Positions 1-7,516 of a DNA stretch of 64,000 bases are shown here, one piece after another; positions within the stretch are counted from its first letter, which is position 1; each line of letters opens with the position of its first letter. Location of the stretch: positions 1 to 64,000 of the forward strand of contig JBDTMZ010000072.1 in NCBI GenBank assembly GCA_039934035.1, in the 5' to 3' direction. A model generated the notes under the pieces. It was not told where the DNA came from and searched no databases. It was given only the letters and a program-made list of their open reading frames with translations. The translations under genes were made by a program, and so were the position numbers. This DNA comes from Solibacter sp039934035 (lineage in GTDB: Bacteria > Acidobacteriota > Terriglobia > Bryobacterales > Bryobacteraceae).

Positions 1-23
1 CGTTTTTATCTGCATTTTCTTAT

Positions 24-53
24 CGGCGTGCATCGGCGTTCATCGGCGGCCAA
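24..53. repeat. Short tandem 10-bp repeat, three copies
   Basis: Three consecutive 10-mers share the core ATCGGCG (ATCGGCGTGC, ATCGGCGTTC, ATCGGCGGCC). The array is intergenic, upstream of icd. Nothing codes convincingly between 1 and 256. There are no spacers, so it is a plain tandem repeat; a function is not visible. Confidence 0.45.
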
Positions 54-256
54 ATCGTTTTGGTTTCCGGCGTGTCGTCAACCACGCGCCGGCCGCCGCC
101 CGGTAGTCTCCTCGTCCCGCCAGTAACTCCCCCCAAGGGCCGCACTGCGCAAAATCCCGCAGCCGCCTCTCAAATTCCTCTTCAATCTTGTAGAAAAAGA
201 CGGCAAAGTCCGGTTGCGCCCTGTGGTGCATTCCAATATCCTGTAGGTTCGCTTAT

Positions 257-1699
257 ATGTCCACCAAAACTCCCATCACAGTCGCCCACGGCGACGGCAT
301 CGGACCGGAAATCATGAACGCCACTCTCCAGATCCTGGAGGCGGCGGGCGCTGCGCTCGAAATCGAGACCATCGAAATCGGCGAAAAGGTCTATTTGCGC
401 GGCAACTCGGCCGGCATTGATCCCAGCGCTTGGGATTCGCTCCTGAGGACCAAGGTGTTCCTCAAAGCCCCCATCACCACGCCCCAGGGCGGTGGCTTCA
501 AGAGCCTCAACGTCACCACCCGCAAAACGTTGGGCCAGTATGCCAACGTGCGCCCCTGCGTGTCGTACCACCCATTCATCGACACCAAACATCCGAATAT
601 GGACGTGGTGATTGTTCGCGAGAACGAAGAGGATCTGTACGCCGGCATCGAATACCAGCTCTCGCCCGAGGTCATGAGTTGCATTAAGCTCATCTCCCGC
701 CCCGGCAGCGAAAAAATTGTCCGCTACGCCTTCGAATACGCCCGCCTTCACAAACGCAAAAAGGTCACCTGCTTCATGAAGGACAACATCATGAAGATGA
801 CCGACGGTCTGTTCCATAAGGTCTTCGACGAGATCGGCCTGCAATATCCCGACATCGAAAAGGAAGCCTGGATTGTCGATATCGGCGCCGCCAAAATGGC
901 CGACACGCCGGAAGCCTTCGACGTCATTGTGATGCCCAACCTCTATGGCGATATTTTGAGCGACGTGGCGGCGCAGATCGCCGGTTCCGTCGGTCTCGCC
1001 GGTTCGGCCAACATCGGCGATAGCTGTGCCATGTTCGAAGCCATTCACGGCTCCGCCCCGCGCCGCGCCGGCCAGAACCTGGCCAATCCCTCCGGCCTGC
1101 TGCTCGGCGCCGTGCTCATGCTGGTGCACATCGATCAGCCCGATGCTGCCGCCCGCGTGCACAATGCGTGGCTGCGCACCATTGAGGATGGCGTCCACAC
1201 CTACGACGTTTTCACCGAAGGCGTCAGCAGCCAGAAGGTGGGCACGAAGGAGTTCGCCGCTGCCGTAGTCGCACGTCTGGGCCAGTCGCCCAACATCCTG
1301 AAGCCGGTCACTTATGCGCACCGCCCGGCTGCCGTCGCCGCCGCCAAACAGGCCGAGCGCGCTGCCGTGACTGCCGAAACCAAGGGCATCGACGTCTTCG
1401 TCTACTGGCCCTCCCGCGATCCTAATAAACTCGCCGAGGCCGTCGGCAGCCTCGCCGGCGACGGCATCAGCCTGCAGATGATCGATAACCGCGGCGTCAA
1501 AGTCTGGCCCGACGGACGCGCCGAAACTTTCTGCACCGATAGTTTCCGCTGCCGCTTTATGGCCAACGGCGTCGTCGACATGCAGAAATTGATGGGCGTC
1601 GCCAACCGCATCGCCGCCGCCGGCATCGATATCTCCGCCACCCAAACCCTACGCAATTTCGATGGCCAGGCCGGCTTCACGCTGGCTCAGGGACAGTAG
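257..1699 (+). CDS. icd: Isocitrate dehydrogenase, NADP-type, with C-terminal extension
   Basis: This 480-residue enzyme oxidatively decarboxylates isocitrate to 2-oxoglutarate in the TCA cycle, in the cytoplasm. It shows the isopropylmalate/isocitrate dehydrogenase fold: GDGIGP at residues 12-17, the substrate-loop region RENEEDLYAGIEY near 121-133, and the metal-binding block NLYGDILSD at 228-236. After HGSAP (264-268) come two arginines where NAD-dependent relatives carry Asp-Ile. Basic residues there normally go with NADP, so NADP use is inferred. Roughly 130 residues follow the catalytic core, as in the long Thermus-type enzymes. purE follows after 2 nt, so the two are probably cotranscribed. 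The start is the ATG that places GDGIGP at the usual distance; the Shine-Dalgarno is weak. Confidence 0.93.
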   Translation: MSTKTPITVAHGDGIGPEIMNATLQILEAAGAALEIETIEIGEKVYLRGNSAGIDPSAWDSLLRTKVFLKAPITTPQGGGFKSLNVTTRKTLGQYANVRPCVSYHPFIDTKHPNMDVVIVRENEEDLYAGIEYQLSPEVMSCIKLISRPGSEKIVRYAFEYARLHKRKKVTCFMKDNIMKMTDGLFHKVFDEIGLQYPDIEKEAWIVDIGAAKMADTPEAFDVIVMPNLYGDILSDVAAQIAGSVGLAGSANIGDSCAMFEAIHGSAPRRAGQNLANPSGLLLGAVLMLVHIDQPDAAARVHNAWLRTIEDGVHTYDVFTEGVSSQKVGTKEFAAAVVARLGQSPNILKPVTYAHRPAAVAAAKQAERAAVTAETKGIDVFVYWPSRDPNKLAEAVGSLAGDGISLQMIDNRGVKVWPDGRAETFCTDSFRCRFMANGVVDMQKLMGVANRIAAAGIDISATQTLRNFDGQAGFTLAQGQ

Positions 1700-1701
1700 C
1701 C

Positions 1702-2190
1702 ATGAACGCCCATCCACTGGTTGTAGTGCTCATGGGTAGCAAGTCGGACTGGGATGTCATGCGCCAGGCTGCCGACGTGCTCAGCAAGTTCGGCGTGGAG
1801 CACGAATGCCGCGTGCTCTCCGCCCACCGTACGCCCAAAGAGACCGCCGAGTATGTCAGCGCCGCCGAGGGCCGCGGGGTCGAAGTGGTGATCGCCGCGG
1901 CCGGCGGCGCCGCCCATCTGGCAGGGGTCTGCGCCGCGCATACCCTGCTTCCCGTGCTCGGCGTGCCCATGGAAAGCGCCGCCTTGAAGGGCATGGATTC
2001 GCTGCTTTCCACCGTCCAGATGCCCGCGGGCATCCCGGTGGGCACGCTCGCCATCGGCGCCCCGGGTGCGCGAAATGCCGCACTGCTGGCCATCGCGATC
2101 CTCGCCAACAGCCGGCCCAAACTGCGCGATCTCCTGCGCCAGTTCCGCGCCGATCAGAGCGCCAAGGTACTCGCCGAAACATTGTCTTAA
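1702..2190 (+). CDS. purE: N5-carboxyaminoimidazole ribonucleotide mutase (class I PurE)
   Basis: PurE moves the carboxyl group of N5-CAIR to C4 of the imidazole ring in de novo purine synthesis. The 162 residues match the family's normal size. Class I motifs are all present: GSKSD near residues 12-16, SAHRTP near 42-47, AAGGAAHLAG near 70-79 and a QMPAGIPVGT loop. No purK follows; instead there is a 128-nt gap and the Tat genes. The start codon lies 2 nt after the icd stop, implying coupling. A short GC-rich hairpin (GGCGGC/GCCGCC, 2197-2211) sits just downstream but has no T run. Confidence 0.95.
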   Translation: MNAHPLVVVLMGSKSDWDVMRQAADVLSKFGVEHECRVLSAHRTPKETAEYVSAAEGRGVEVVIAAAGGAAHLAGVCAAHTLLPVLGVPMESAALKGMDSLLSTVQMPAGIPVGTLAIGAPGARNAALLAIAILANSRPKLRDLLRQFRADQSAKVLAETLS

Positions 2191-2318
2191 GCCGCTGGCG
2201 GCAGTGCCGCCGGTAGGCCGCCCTGTCGCCTCCCGCACCTTACGGAGCGGGCGAGCGAAGTGCTCCATGCCGCGTGTTATCATGTGGCTGACAAGCTAAT
2301 CTTGGAGGAAATGAAACC

Positions 2319-2822
2319 ATGGGTCCGCTGGGTTGGCCGGAAACGGTTTTCATCTTTTTCCTCGCGTTGCTCCTCTTCGGACCGAAGAAACTCCCGGAGT
2401 TGGGTCGTACCGTGGGAAAAGCATTGACCGAATTCCGCCGCGCTTCGAGCGACTTGAAATCGACGTTCGATCGCGAAATGAAAAGCCTGGAACAGGAATC
2501 GGAGATTAAGGAATTTAAGGAAATTACCAATCAGTACCAGTCCGATACGTACAGCTACGATTACTCGTCCTATGAATCCACCTACGAGGGTTCATATGGT
2601 TACGAAGGCGATTCCACTGCTACCAGCCCATCCACTCTAAGCGCTTCCGCAACTCAGGACGCTGAATCACCCGCCGGCTTGCCCGAAGGCACTGTCGCTC
2701 AAGGCTCGGAAATTGCTGTTGTCCCCGATCATGCTTCCGAAGTACCGGAACATGCATCGACGGATCCGTACCTTGAGAAATTGCAGGAACGTCCTTCGAC
2801 TCCGGCCGAATCCAATAGCTAA
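2319..2822 (+). CDS. Tat translocase TatA/TatB-family subunit with long C-terminal tail
   Basis: This is a single-span membrane protein of the twin-arginine export machine for folded proteins. It has the diagnostic N-terminal layout: a short hydrophobic helix (about residues 8-20), the FGPKKLPELGR hinge (about 21-31), then an amphipathic helix. Residues about 75-167 form a low-complexity acidic, Ser/Thr/Tyr-rich tail, longer than in typical TatA (about 90 residues). The length recalls TatB, so whether it acts as TatA or TatB is left open. A clear ribosome-binding site (GGAGG) precedes the ATG, and tatC starts 3 nt after the stop. Confidence 0.9.
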   Translation: MGPLGWPETVFIFFLALLLFGPKKLPELGRTVGKALTEFRRASSDLKSTFDREMKSLEQESEIKEFKEITNQYQSDTYSYDYSSYESTYEGSYGYEGDSTATSPSTLSASATQDAESPAGLPEGTVAQGSEIAVVPDHASEVPEHASTDPYLEKLQERPSTPAESNS

Positions 2823-2825
2823 CGA

Positions 2826-3983
2826 ATGAATCCATCTGATGAGCAGCAGGGGACCAACGTACCCCCCGCCGGGGATCCGTCCAGTACTGGTAAGGTCCCT
2901 GACGGATCCCCCCAGACTGGGCCGGGCGTCGCACCGGCCGATCCCCTCGACGCTTATGACGATGGCTATCCTCACGAGCCTTCGGTAGTGCCTGCTCCTT
3001 TACCGAAGCCTCCTTCCACGGCCGTCGCCACGATTCCCAAATCGGGTGGCGGCGGCAAAACTCCCCCTCCGCCCCCTCCTCCTTCCGATGAGGACGAAGC
3101 GGACGATGACAGCATGCTCCGCATGTCTTTCATGGAGCATCTCGAGGAACTCCGCTCCCGCATCATTAAAGCCCTCATGGGCATCGCCGTCGCCTTTGCC
3201 CTAAGCCTGACTTATACCTACCAGCTCTGGGACTTTGTGCGCCAGCCCGCGTCTGCCGCGCTCAAGAGCCTGGGCTATGCGCAGCAAGACCTGGTGCAGA
3301 TTGAACCCATGGAGACGTTTAATGTCATCTGGTTTAAACTGCCCGTTTTGTGCGCCATTTTCCTCGCCGCCCCTTGGATTCTTTACCAAGTGTGGGCGTT
3401 TATCTCTCCCGGTCTTTATAAGAAAGAGCGAAAATGGGCCGCGCCGTTTGTGCTCGGCGCCGGCGGCCTTTTTATCTTGGGTGGAGTTTTTGCCTATTTC
3501 GTGGTTTTTCGTTTCGGGCTTACCTTTCTCCTAAGTATCGGCCAAGGCCATGGTGTCATCGCCATGGTCTCCGTGACCGAGTACTTCAACTTGTTCGTAA
3601 ATGTCACCATGGGCGTCGGGCTTGTCTTCGAGTTGCCCGTGATTATCTTCATGTGTACGCTGCTGCGAATCGTCACACCAGGCTTCCTCATCCGTCACAG
3701 CCGCTATGCGATTCTGGGCATCTTCATCCTTGCCGCCATCATCACGCCGACGCCGGACGTTTTCAATTTGATGCTCTTCGCAGTACCGATGTGCATTCTG
3801 TTTTATTTCGGTATTTTTGCGTCGTACTTGCTCATCTTGAACCGGGAAAATAGGAAGTTCCCGTGGCGCATGACCATTACCATCGTCCTTGCCGTACTGC
3901 TCCTGCTAGCTTTAGTGGTATATATGTCCATTACTAAATATGGTATGCATCTGGTACCACGATGGCCATTTCTTACCCGCTAA
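2826..3983 (+). CDS. tatC: Sec-independent protein translocase TatC with proline-rich N-terminal extension
   Basis: TatC is the polytopic receptor for twin-arginine signal peptides. The core starts at about residue 100 with SFMEHLEELRSR and contains the family features: the FxxPL-like region after the first span, about six hydrophobic segments, and the FELPV block. The 385 residues exceed the usual 240-260 because of a roughly 95-residue cytoplasmic N-terminal extension rich in Pro, Asp and Ser, with a polyproline run before an acidic stretch. The extension may be disordered; its role is unknown. It sits in an operon with the TatA/B gene. Confidence 0.94.
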   Translation: MNPSDEQQGTNVPPAGDPSSTGKVPDGSPQTGPGVAPADPLDAYDDGYPHEPSVVPAPLPKPPSTAVATIPKSGGGGKTPPPPPPPSDEDEADDDSMLRMSFMEHLEELRSRIIKALMGIAVAFALSLTYTYQLWDFVRQPASAALKSLGYAQQDLVQIEPMETFNVIWFKLPVLCAIFLAAPWILYQVWAFISPGLYKKERKWAAPFVLGAGGLFILGGVFAYFVVFRFGLTFLLSIGQGHGVIAMVSVTEYFNLFVNVTMGVGLVFELPVIIFMCTLLRIVTPGFLIRHSRYAILGIFILAAIITPTPDVFNLMLFAVPMCILFYFGIFASYLLILNRENRKFPWRMTITIVLAVLLLLALVVYMSITKYGMHLVPRWPFLTR

Positions 3984-4074
3984 AGGTAGCATTTTTGTAG
4001 AATTACCATCCGCATCCGATGTAACATTCAGGTGACCACCGGCTCTGCCCTCCCGGGCGAGCCCTCGTGATGCG

Positions 4075-4320
4075 ATGGACCTATACAAAGCTATTCAAGA
4101 CTTATACGCCGAAAAGGAAAAGCTCGAGCGCGTGATTGCCTCCTTGGAGGAATTGCAGCGGACCGCCGGGGCGTTGCCCGCGCTACCTAATCCCGCCAAA
4201 CGCCGGGGACGCAAATCGATGAATTCGACCGAGCGCCAGGAAGTATCCGAGCGCATGAGAAAATATTGGGCCGGCCGCCGGCAAGGGAGGTTCGAAGAGC
4301 CCTCAGGCGCCGTCGAATAA
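4075..4320 (+). CDS. Small hypothetical protein: coiled coil plus basic RRGRKSM-type tail
   Basis: The 81 residues divide into a predicted amphipathic coiled coil (about 3-32, DLYAEKEKLERVIASLEEL) and a strongly basic segment (about 41-70) with RRGRK followed by a Ser-Thr-Glu-rich helix ending in MRKYWAGRR. The basic segment resembles a motif seen in many short acidobacterial proteins of unknown function, and nucleic-acid binding is a guess. It stands alone, convergent with the methyltransferase to its right. Confidence 0.6.
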   Translation: MDLYKAIQDLYAEKEKLERVIASLEELQRTAGALPALPNPAKRRGRKSMNSTERQEVSERMRKYWAGRRQGRFEEPSGAVE

Positions 4321-4366
4321 CTTCGGCTTGCCTAATTCCGGTTTGCTCCACAGTCATCCCACTGCC

Positions 4367-5074
4367 TCAGCGTTTAAAATACCAGAGCCAATAATATTGG
4401 TCGCCCGCGCCATATTGATGGCGCATTTCAAACCCGTAACGCTCTGCCATCTCCTGCGCCTGTTGCTCGGTGAACCACTCACCTACCCAGCTATGTTCCG
4501 GGTCCGGCTCCACCGGCGCACCCTGCACCTGGAACTTGAAGAGTGCTCCCGGGCGCAGCAGCCGGTGAACCTCCCGTACGTAGTTCTCGATGATCTCCCG
4601 GCTCGGAATGTGCTGGAACACGATCACCGAAAAGGCAAAATCGAATTCCAGTTTGGTCCCCACTCCCAGGCGCGTCTGCCACTTCGACGATACCGCCGAA
4701 AGATCCTTCCCGTTGTTCTGGATCACGTGCGCATTCGGAAAGCCCGCCACCGCCTCCCTGGCCTGCTTGACCATTTCCCGGCTGATGTCCACGGCATACA
4801 CTTCGCCGAAATAGCCCGCGAAGGCCCGCGTCACACGCCCCGCGCCGCAGCCGATTTCCAGCACCCGCATTTCTTTCGGATCGCGCCCCTGACACACATT
4901 TTCCAGGTCGTTGAGGATCTCTTCCTCCATCGTGATTTGCCCGGATTGAAAGAATTCCTCGTCCGACCACTGGTGCTGGCCCGTGACCACATAATGCCGG
5001 GCATTCTCCCTTGCCCGCCGGTTCCAATCGCGGCGCATTCTCAGAAGTTGTCTAGTGATTTGGAGGCCCGTCAT
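4367..5074 (-). CDS. Class I SAM-dependent methyltransferase
   Basis: This 235-residue protein has a Rossmann-type methyltransferase domain. Motif I is VLEIGCGAGRVTRAF (about residues 70-84), the acidic end of beta-2 is VYAVDIS, and motif IV/post-motif is FDFAFSVIVFQHIP. The roughly 65 N-terminal residues are helical and basic (RRDWNRRARENARHYV) and probably shape the acceptor site. No substrate can be assigned. It is a single gene transcribed away from the tRNA, with its start 29 nt from the tRNA 5' end. Confidence 0.85.
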   Translation of the reverse strand: MTGLQITRQLLRMRRDWNRRARENARHYVVTGQHQWSDEEFFQSGQITMEEEILNDLENVCQGRDPKEMRVLEIGCGAGRVTRAFAGYFGEVYAVDISREMVKQAREAVAGFPNAHVIQNNGKDLSAVSSKWQTRLGVGTKLEFDFAFSVIVFQHIPSREIIENYVREVHRLLRPGALFKFQVQGAPVEPDPEHSWVGEWFTEQQAQEMAERYGFEMRHQYGAGDQYYWLWYFKR

Positions 5075-5103
5075 CTGTTATATTGTAGTTGACTGCTGGA
5101 TGT

Positions 5104-5179
5104 GGGCGACTAGCTCAGCTGGGAGAGCGCTGCGTTCGCAATGCAGAGGTCGGGGGTTCGATCCCCCCGTCGTCCACCA
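5104..5179 (+). tRNA. tRNA-Ala (anticodon CGC)
   Basis: The sequence folds as a complete 76-nt cloverleaf. The acceptor stem GGGCGAC/GTCGTCC has one G-U pair. The D arm is GCTC/GAGC, the anticodon stem is CTGCG/TGCAG with loop TTCGCAA, and the T arm is GGGGG-TTCGATC-CCCCC. The anticodon at positions 34-36 is CGC, reading GCG alanine codons, which suits a high-GC genome. CCA is encoded at 5177-5179. A TATATT box lies about 19 nt upstream and could be the -10. Confidence 0.95.
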
Positions 5180-5351
5180 ACTCCATCAGCCACTCCGTTT
5201 CCCCGCGCCCACCCGAAGTCGCTAGTCCCGAAAACGTGAGTACTATCTTGCCTCGTTCTGCCATGTAGGGCGTACAGTTCCGAAATTTGTTCCTGCCCTC
5301 ACAACGATCAAATCTTACGTGCTTTTTCCGGGAGGAATTTCCCTGATATCT

Positions 5352-5648
5352 ATGGTAAACTTTGGCCAAATGCCGAGGCGCCAAAGCAGCTTGTCCGTAA
5401 GGGAGATGGTCATTCTGACCGTCACATCCATTGCACTCAACGAGCTGGTCTTCCTGTATCTCTTCCGGGATGATCTGGTCAGCGCGCTCACCTGGGGTTG
5501 GATCAGTGGCGTTGCAGGGGCAGCGCTCTATTACCTGCTGAACGCGCCGAAACGGTCGACCGTCCATCGACGGGTGCCGGAACCGGAAACCTTTCACCGG
5601 TGGCGGCCTCGTCCTCAGGCCACCACCACTCTGGTGCGCCCGAAGTAG
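5352..5648 (+). CDS. Small membrane protein, hypothetical
   Basis: The 98 residues carry two hydrophobic stretches (about 20-40 and 46-62 from this start) flanked by basic residues, then a hydrophilic Arg/Pro/Thr-rich tail. I do not recognise a family. The ATG at 5352 is chosen although the GGAGGA at 5331-5336 is 15 nt away; an upstream GTG at 5319 or the ATG at 5370 are alternatives. The 3' end overlaps the convergent membrane gene by 34 nt. Confidence 0.5.
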   Translation: MVNFGQMPRRQSSLSVREMVILTVTSIALNELVFLYLFRDDLVSALTWGWISGVAGAALYYLLNAPKRSTVHRRVPEPETFHRWRPRPQATTTLVRPK

Positions 5649-6910
5649 CTCGCGGCGGTCCCCAGCAGAACTCCTAAAACCGATCCTAATACCCCAATTT
5701 GCAGCCGATTCGGCCAACTTGGTGACACCGGCTGGCTCGGCCGGTCCAGCACCTCCGTGTTCGCCACCTGTCCCGTGAACTGGCCCACCAGATCCTGCGT
5801 CACCCGCTGCGCCGTGAAACGGTCGGGATACCGAAAGCTCACTGTGTAAGCCGTCATGCCCTGCGCCGTCTGCACCGTTCGCACCCGGATCCCCTCGTTG
5901 CGCACCTTGTCAGTCACCGCCTCCATCCCCTCACTGCCGACTTCCTTCTGGAACAGCCCCTGCCGCCGGATCATCGCCGCCACCGACTCGTCGCTCAGTA
6001 CCCGCCTCACCGCGGCCTGCGTCGCCGGGCCGTCGGCCGCTCGCAGTACAGCCGTCGAGACAAACTCGTTCGGCATCAGGAAGGCCACCGCCACGCCCAC
6101 CGCCATCCCTGCCACCGCGAACGCGCCTATTCGCCATAAGCTCATGCTGGCCCGCCGCGTCATCCACCATAGCGACCCGAACGCCAACCCGAGCGCCAGC
6201 CCTAACCCCGCCAGCCGCACGATCGGCGCCCGATCGATGGCCGCAGGCTCGGTAGGCAGGCTGGCCGGGCCCAGCACCTCGATATTCGCCGGACCCGCAC
6301 CTGCCGCCGGCTCCTGCGCCAGATTCTGCTCTACCAGAGCCGCCACAATCGCTCGCGTCGCCGCCTGCGCCTCCGCCGGCTTGGCGGCCGAAAACTTCAC
6401 CATGAACAGCGTGCCGCGCGGAGACCGGGACGCATCCACCATCAGGATTCGGATACTGCGATTCCGCATTTTCTCGATAACGTCCTCCACCGGCTGTTCC
6501 ATCCTCTCTTTCTGGAAGAGGTTCTGAGCCATCATGATCTTCGCGAGCGAACTACGGCTCAACGCCACCTCTTGCAGTTTCATCAGCCGTTGCGACATTC
6601 TCGCCCGTACGTCCGGATCGCCGCTCACTGCCTCCGCGGGACTCAATCGCATCACCGCAGTGGACTCGTAATGCCGCGTCTGGCTGAGGGCCCACACGCC
6701 CGCCGCCATCACGCCCGCCAGCGTAAAGCCCGCTACGATCTTTGCAAAACTCACGCTTGTCAACTGCATGACCATCGCCTCCCGCGCGAGGTCCCACACG
6801 TCCCCGCCGCTCACCCCTGCATCTTCCATCAGCGCTTCCAACTCCCTGCCGTACCGCGCGCGCCACGCAGCCGGATATAGCTTCACCGCCAACCGCACCA
6901 GGAGTCTCAT
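5615..6910 (-). CDS. Membrane protein with two Wzz-like halves, partner of PadR
   Basis: The 431-residue protein begins with a short conserved N-terminal segment (LYPAAWRARYGRELEALMEDAG) that is common in acidobacterial membrane proteins encoded beside PadR regulators. After it come two similar modules, each a transmembrane helix (about residues 58-75 and 280-300), a roughly 120-150-residue extracytoplasmic stretch, and another helix (about 235-255 and 405-422). The arrangement resembles polysaccharide chain-length (Wzz-type) proteins, and both modules share a block like LFQKE. No Tyr-kinase domain is present. Function is unknown; membrane sensing is a guess. Its ATG overlaps the padR stop in an ATGA junction, so translation is coupled. 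Confidence 0.75.
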   Translation of the reverse strand: MRLLVRLAVKLYPAAWRARYGRELEALMEDAGVSGGDVWDLAREAMVMQLTSVSFAKIVAGFTLAGVMAAGVWALSQTRHYESTAVMRLSPAEAVSGDPDVRARMSQRLMKLQEVALSRSSLAKIMMAQNLFQKERMEQPVEDVIEKMRNRSIRILMVDASRSPRGTLFMVKFSAAKPAEAQAATRAIVAALVEQNLAQEPAAGAGPANIEVLGPASLPTEPAAIDRAPIVRLAGLGLALGLAFGSLWWMTRRASMSLWRIGAFAVAGMAVGVAVAFLMPNEFVSTAVLRAADGPATQAAVRRVLSDESVAAMIRRQGLFQKEVGSEGMEAVTDKVRNEGIRVRTVQTAQGMTAYTVSFRYPDRFTAQRVTQDLVGQFTGQVANTEVLDRPSQPVSPSWPNRLQIGVLGSVLGVLLGTAASYFGRTRVVVA

Positions 6911-7194
6911 GCGGGTCTCAGCCTCCGCTTCGCCGTCTCCACCACACCGCCGAGCGCCGCTACCTGCTCTTCCAAATGCTGCCTGCCCGCGCCGGTGAGG
7001 GCGTACGGACGGCGTCGATCGTCGGAACCGGCCGCCCGGATCCAACCGCGCTCCTCCAACCGGCTGATCGCTCCGTAAAGCGTGCCGGGGCCTAGCCGGA
7101 TTCCGGCAAATCGCTGAATGTCTTCCATCATGGCGTAGCCATGCTTTTCGCCTTCAGCCAGGCTCGCCAGCACCAACAGAGTAGGGTCGCTCAT
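6907..7194 (-). CDS. PadR-family transcriptional regulator
   Basis: This is a 95-residue winged-helix repressor of the minimal PadR type. Visible landmarks are SDPTLLVLASLAEGEKHGYAM at the N terminus, the recognition part GPGTLYGAISRLEERGWI (about 37-54) and the wing RRRPYALTGAGR. PadR proteins usually repress their own operon and respond to small molecules or stress. The downstream membrane gene overlaps it by 4 nt. The ATG at 7194 is preferred because homologous PadR proteins begin here and a longer reading would run through the operator-like repeats. Confidence 0.9.
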   Translation of the reverse strand: MSDPTLLVLASLAEGEKHGYAMMEDIQRFAGIRLGPGTLYGAISRLEERGWIRAAGSDDRRRPYALTGAGRQHLEEQVAALGGVVETAKRRLRPA

Positions 7195-7200
7195 GATTAA

Positions 7201-7232
7201 TACGTACCGCGTAATATCGTATGGCGTAATAG
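7201..7232 (-). promoter_or_regulatory. Candidate PadR operator/promoter: 14-bp direct repeat
   Basis: Immediately upstream of padR lie two near-identical 14-mers, CGTACCGCGTAATA (7203-7216) and CGTATGGCGTAATA (7218-7231), with 15-bp periodicity and 12/14 identity. TACG/CGTA inverted elements also occur here. Location and symmetry suit an autoregulatory PadR site overlapping the promoter. The rest of the 322-nt gap (7233-7516) shows nothing further. Confidence 0.5.
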
Positions 7233-7516
7233 TCCGGATGTCAAGCGCGAACAGCAGCAGGCGGGCGACTTCCGGTTCAACCCCGCAACCCAGCGTCCGC
7301 CCCAGACCCTGATCGCGCACGCAACTCGGACCGAAGCGTGCCAGCAATCCTGGTAGGCGGCGAGTGCCAATCGCGCTGTTCAATAAGACGTCGTGCGACC
7401 GCTGCGAAGTGGCGCGCCGACTAAGTCATCAGCGGCCAAAATATCTATCCCGTGGCGATGCTTCTAATGCCTCGACGAACCCTTTTCGCAGTACTCGTGC
7501 AGGTCACGATGATACT

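Noticed and set aside
24..53. Possible CRISPR-like array
   Set aside because: The units are 10 bp and directly adjacent, with no spacers. The same applies to 8939-8986 and 55899-55943.
182..1645. 487-codon minus-strand open frame opposite icd
   Set aside because: Composition (His/Gly/Asp rich, no motif) is typical of antisense frames in high-GC DNA; icd on the plus strand is certain.
5115..5717. Minus-strand open frame ending in a GGIEPPTSALRTQRSPS-like peptide
   Set aside because: Its C-terminal part is the antisense of the tRNA-Ala gene; this is a classic spurious translation.
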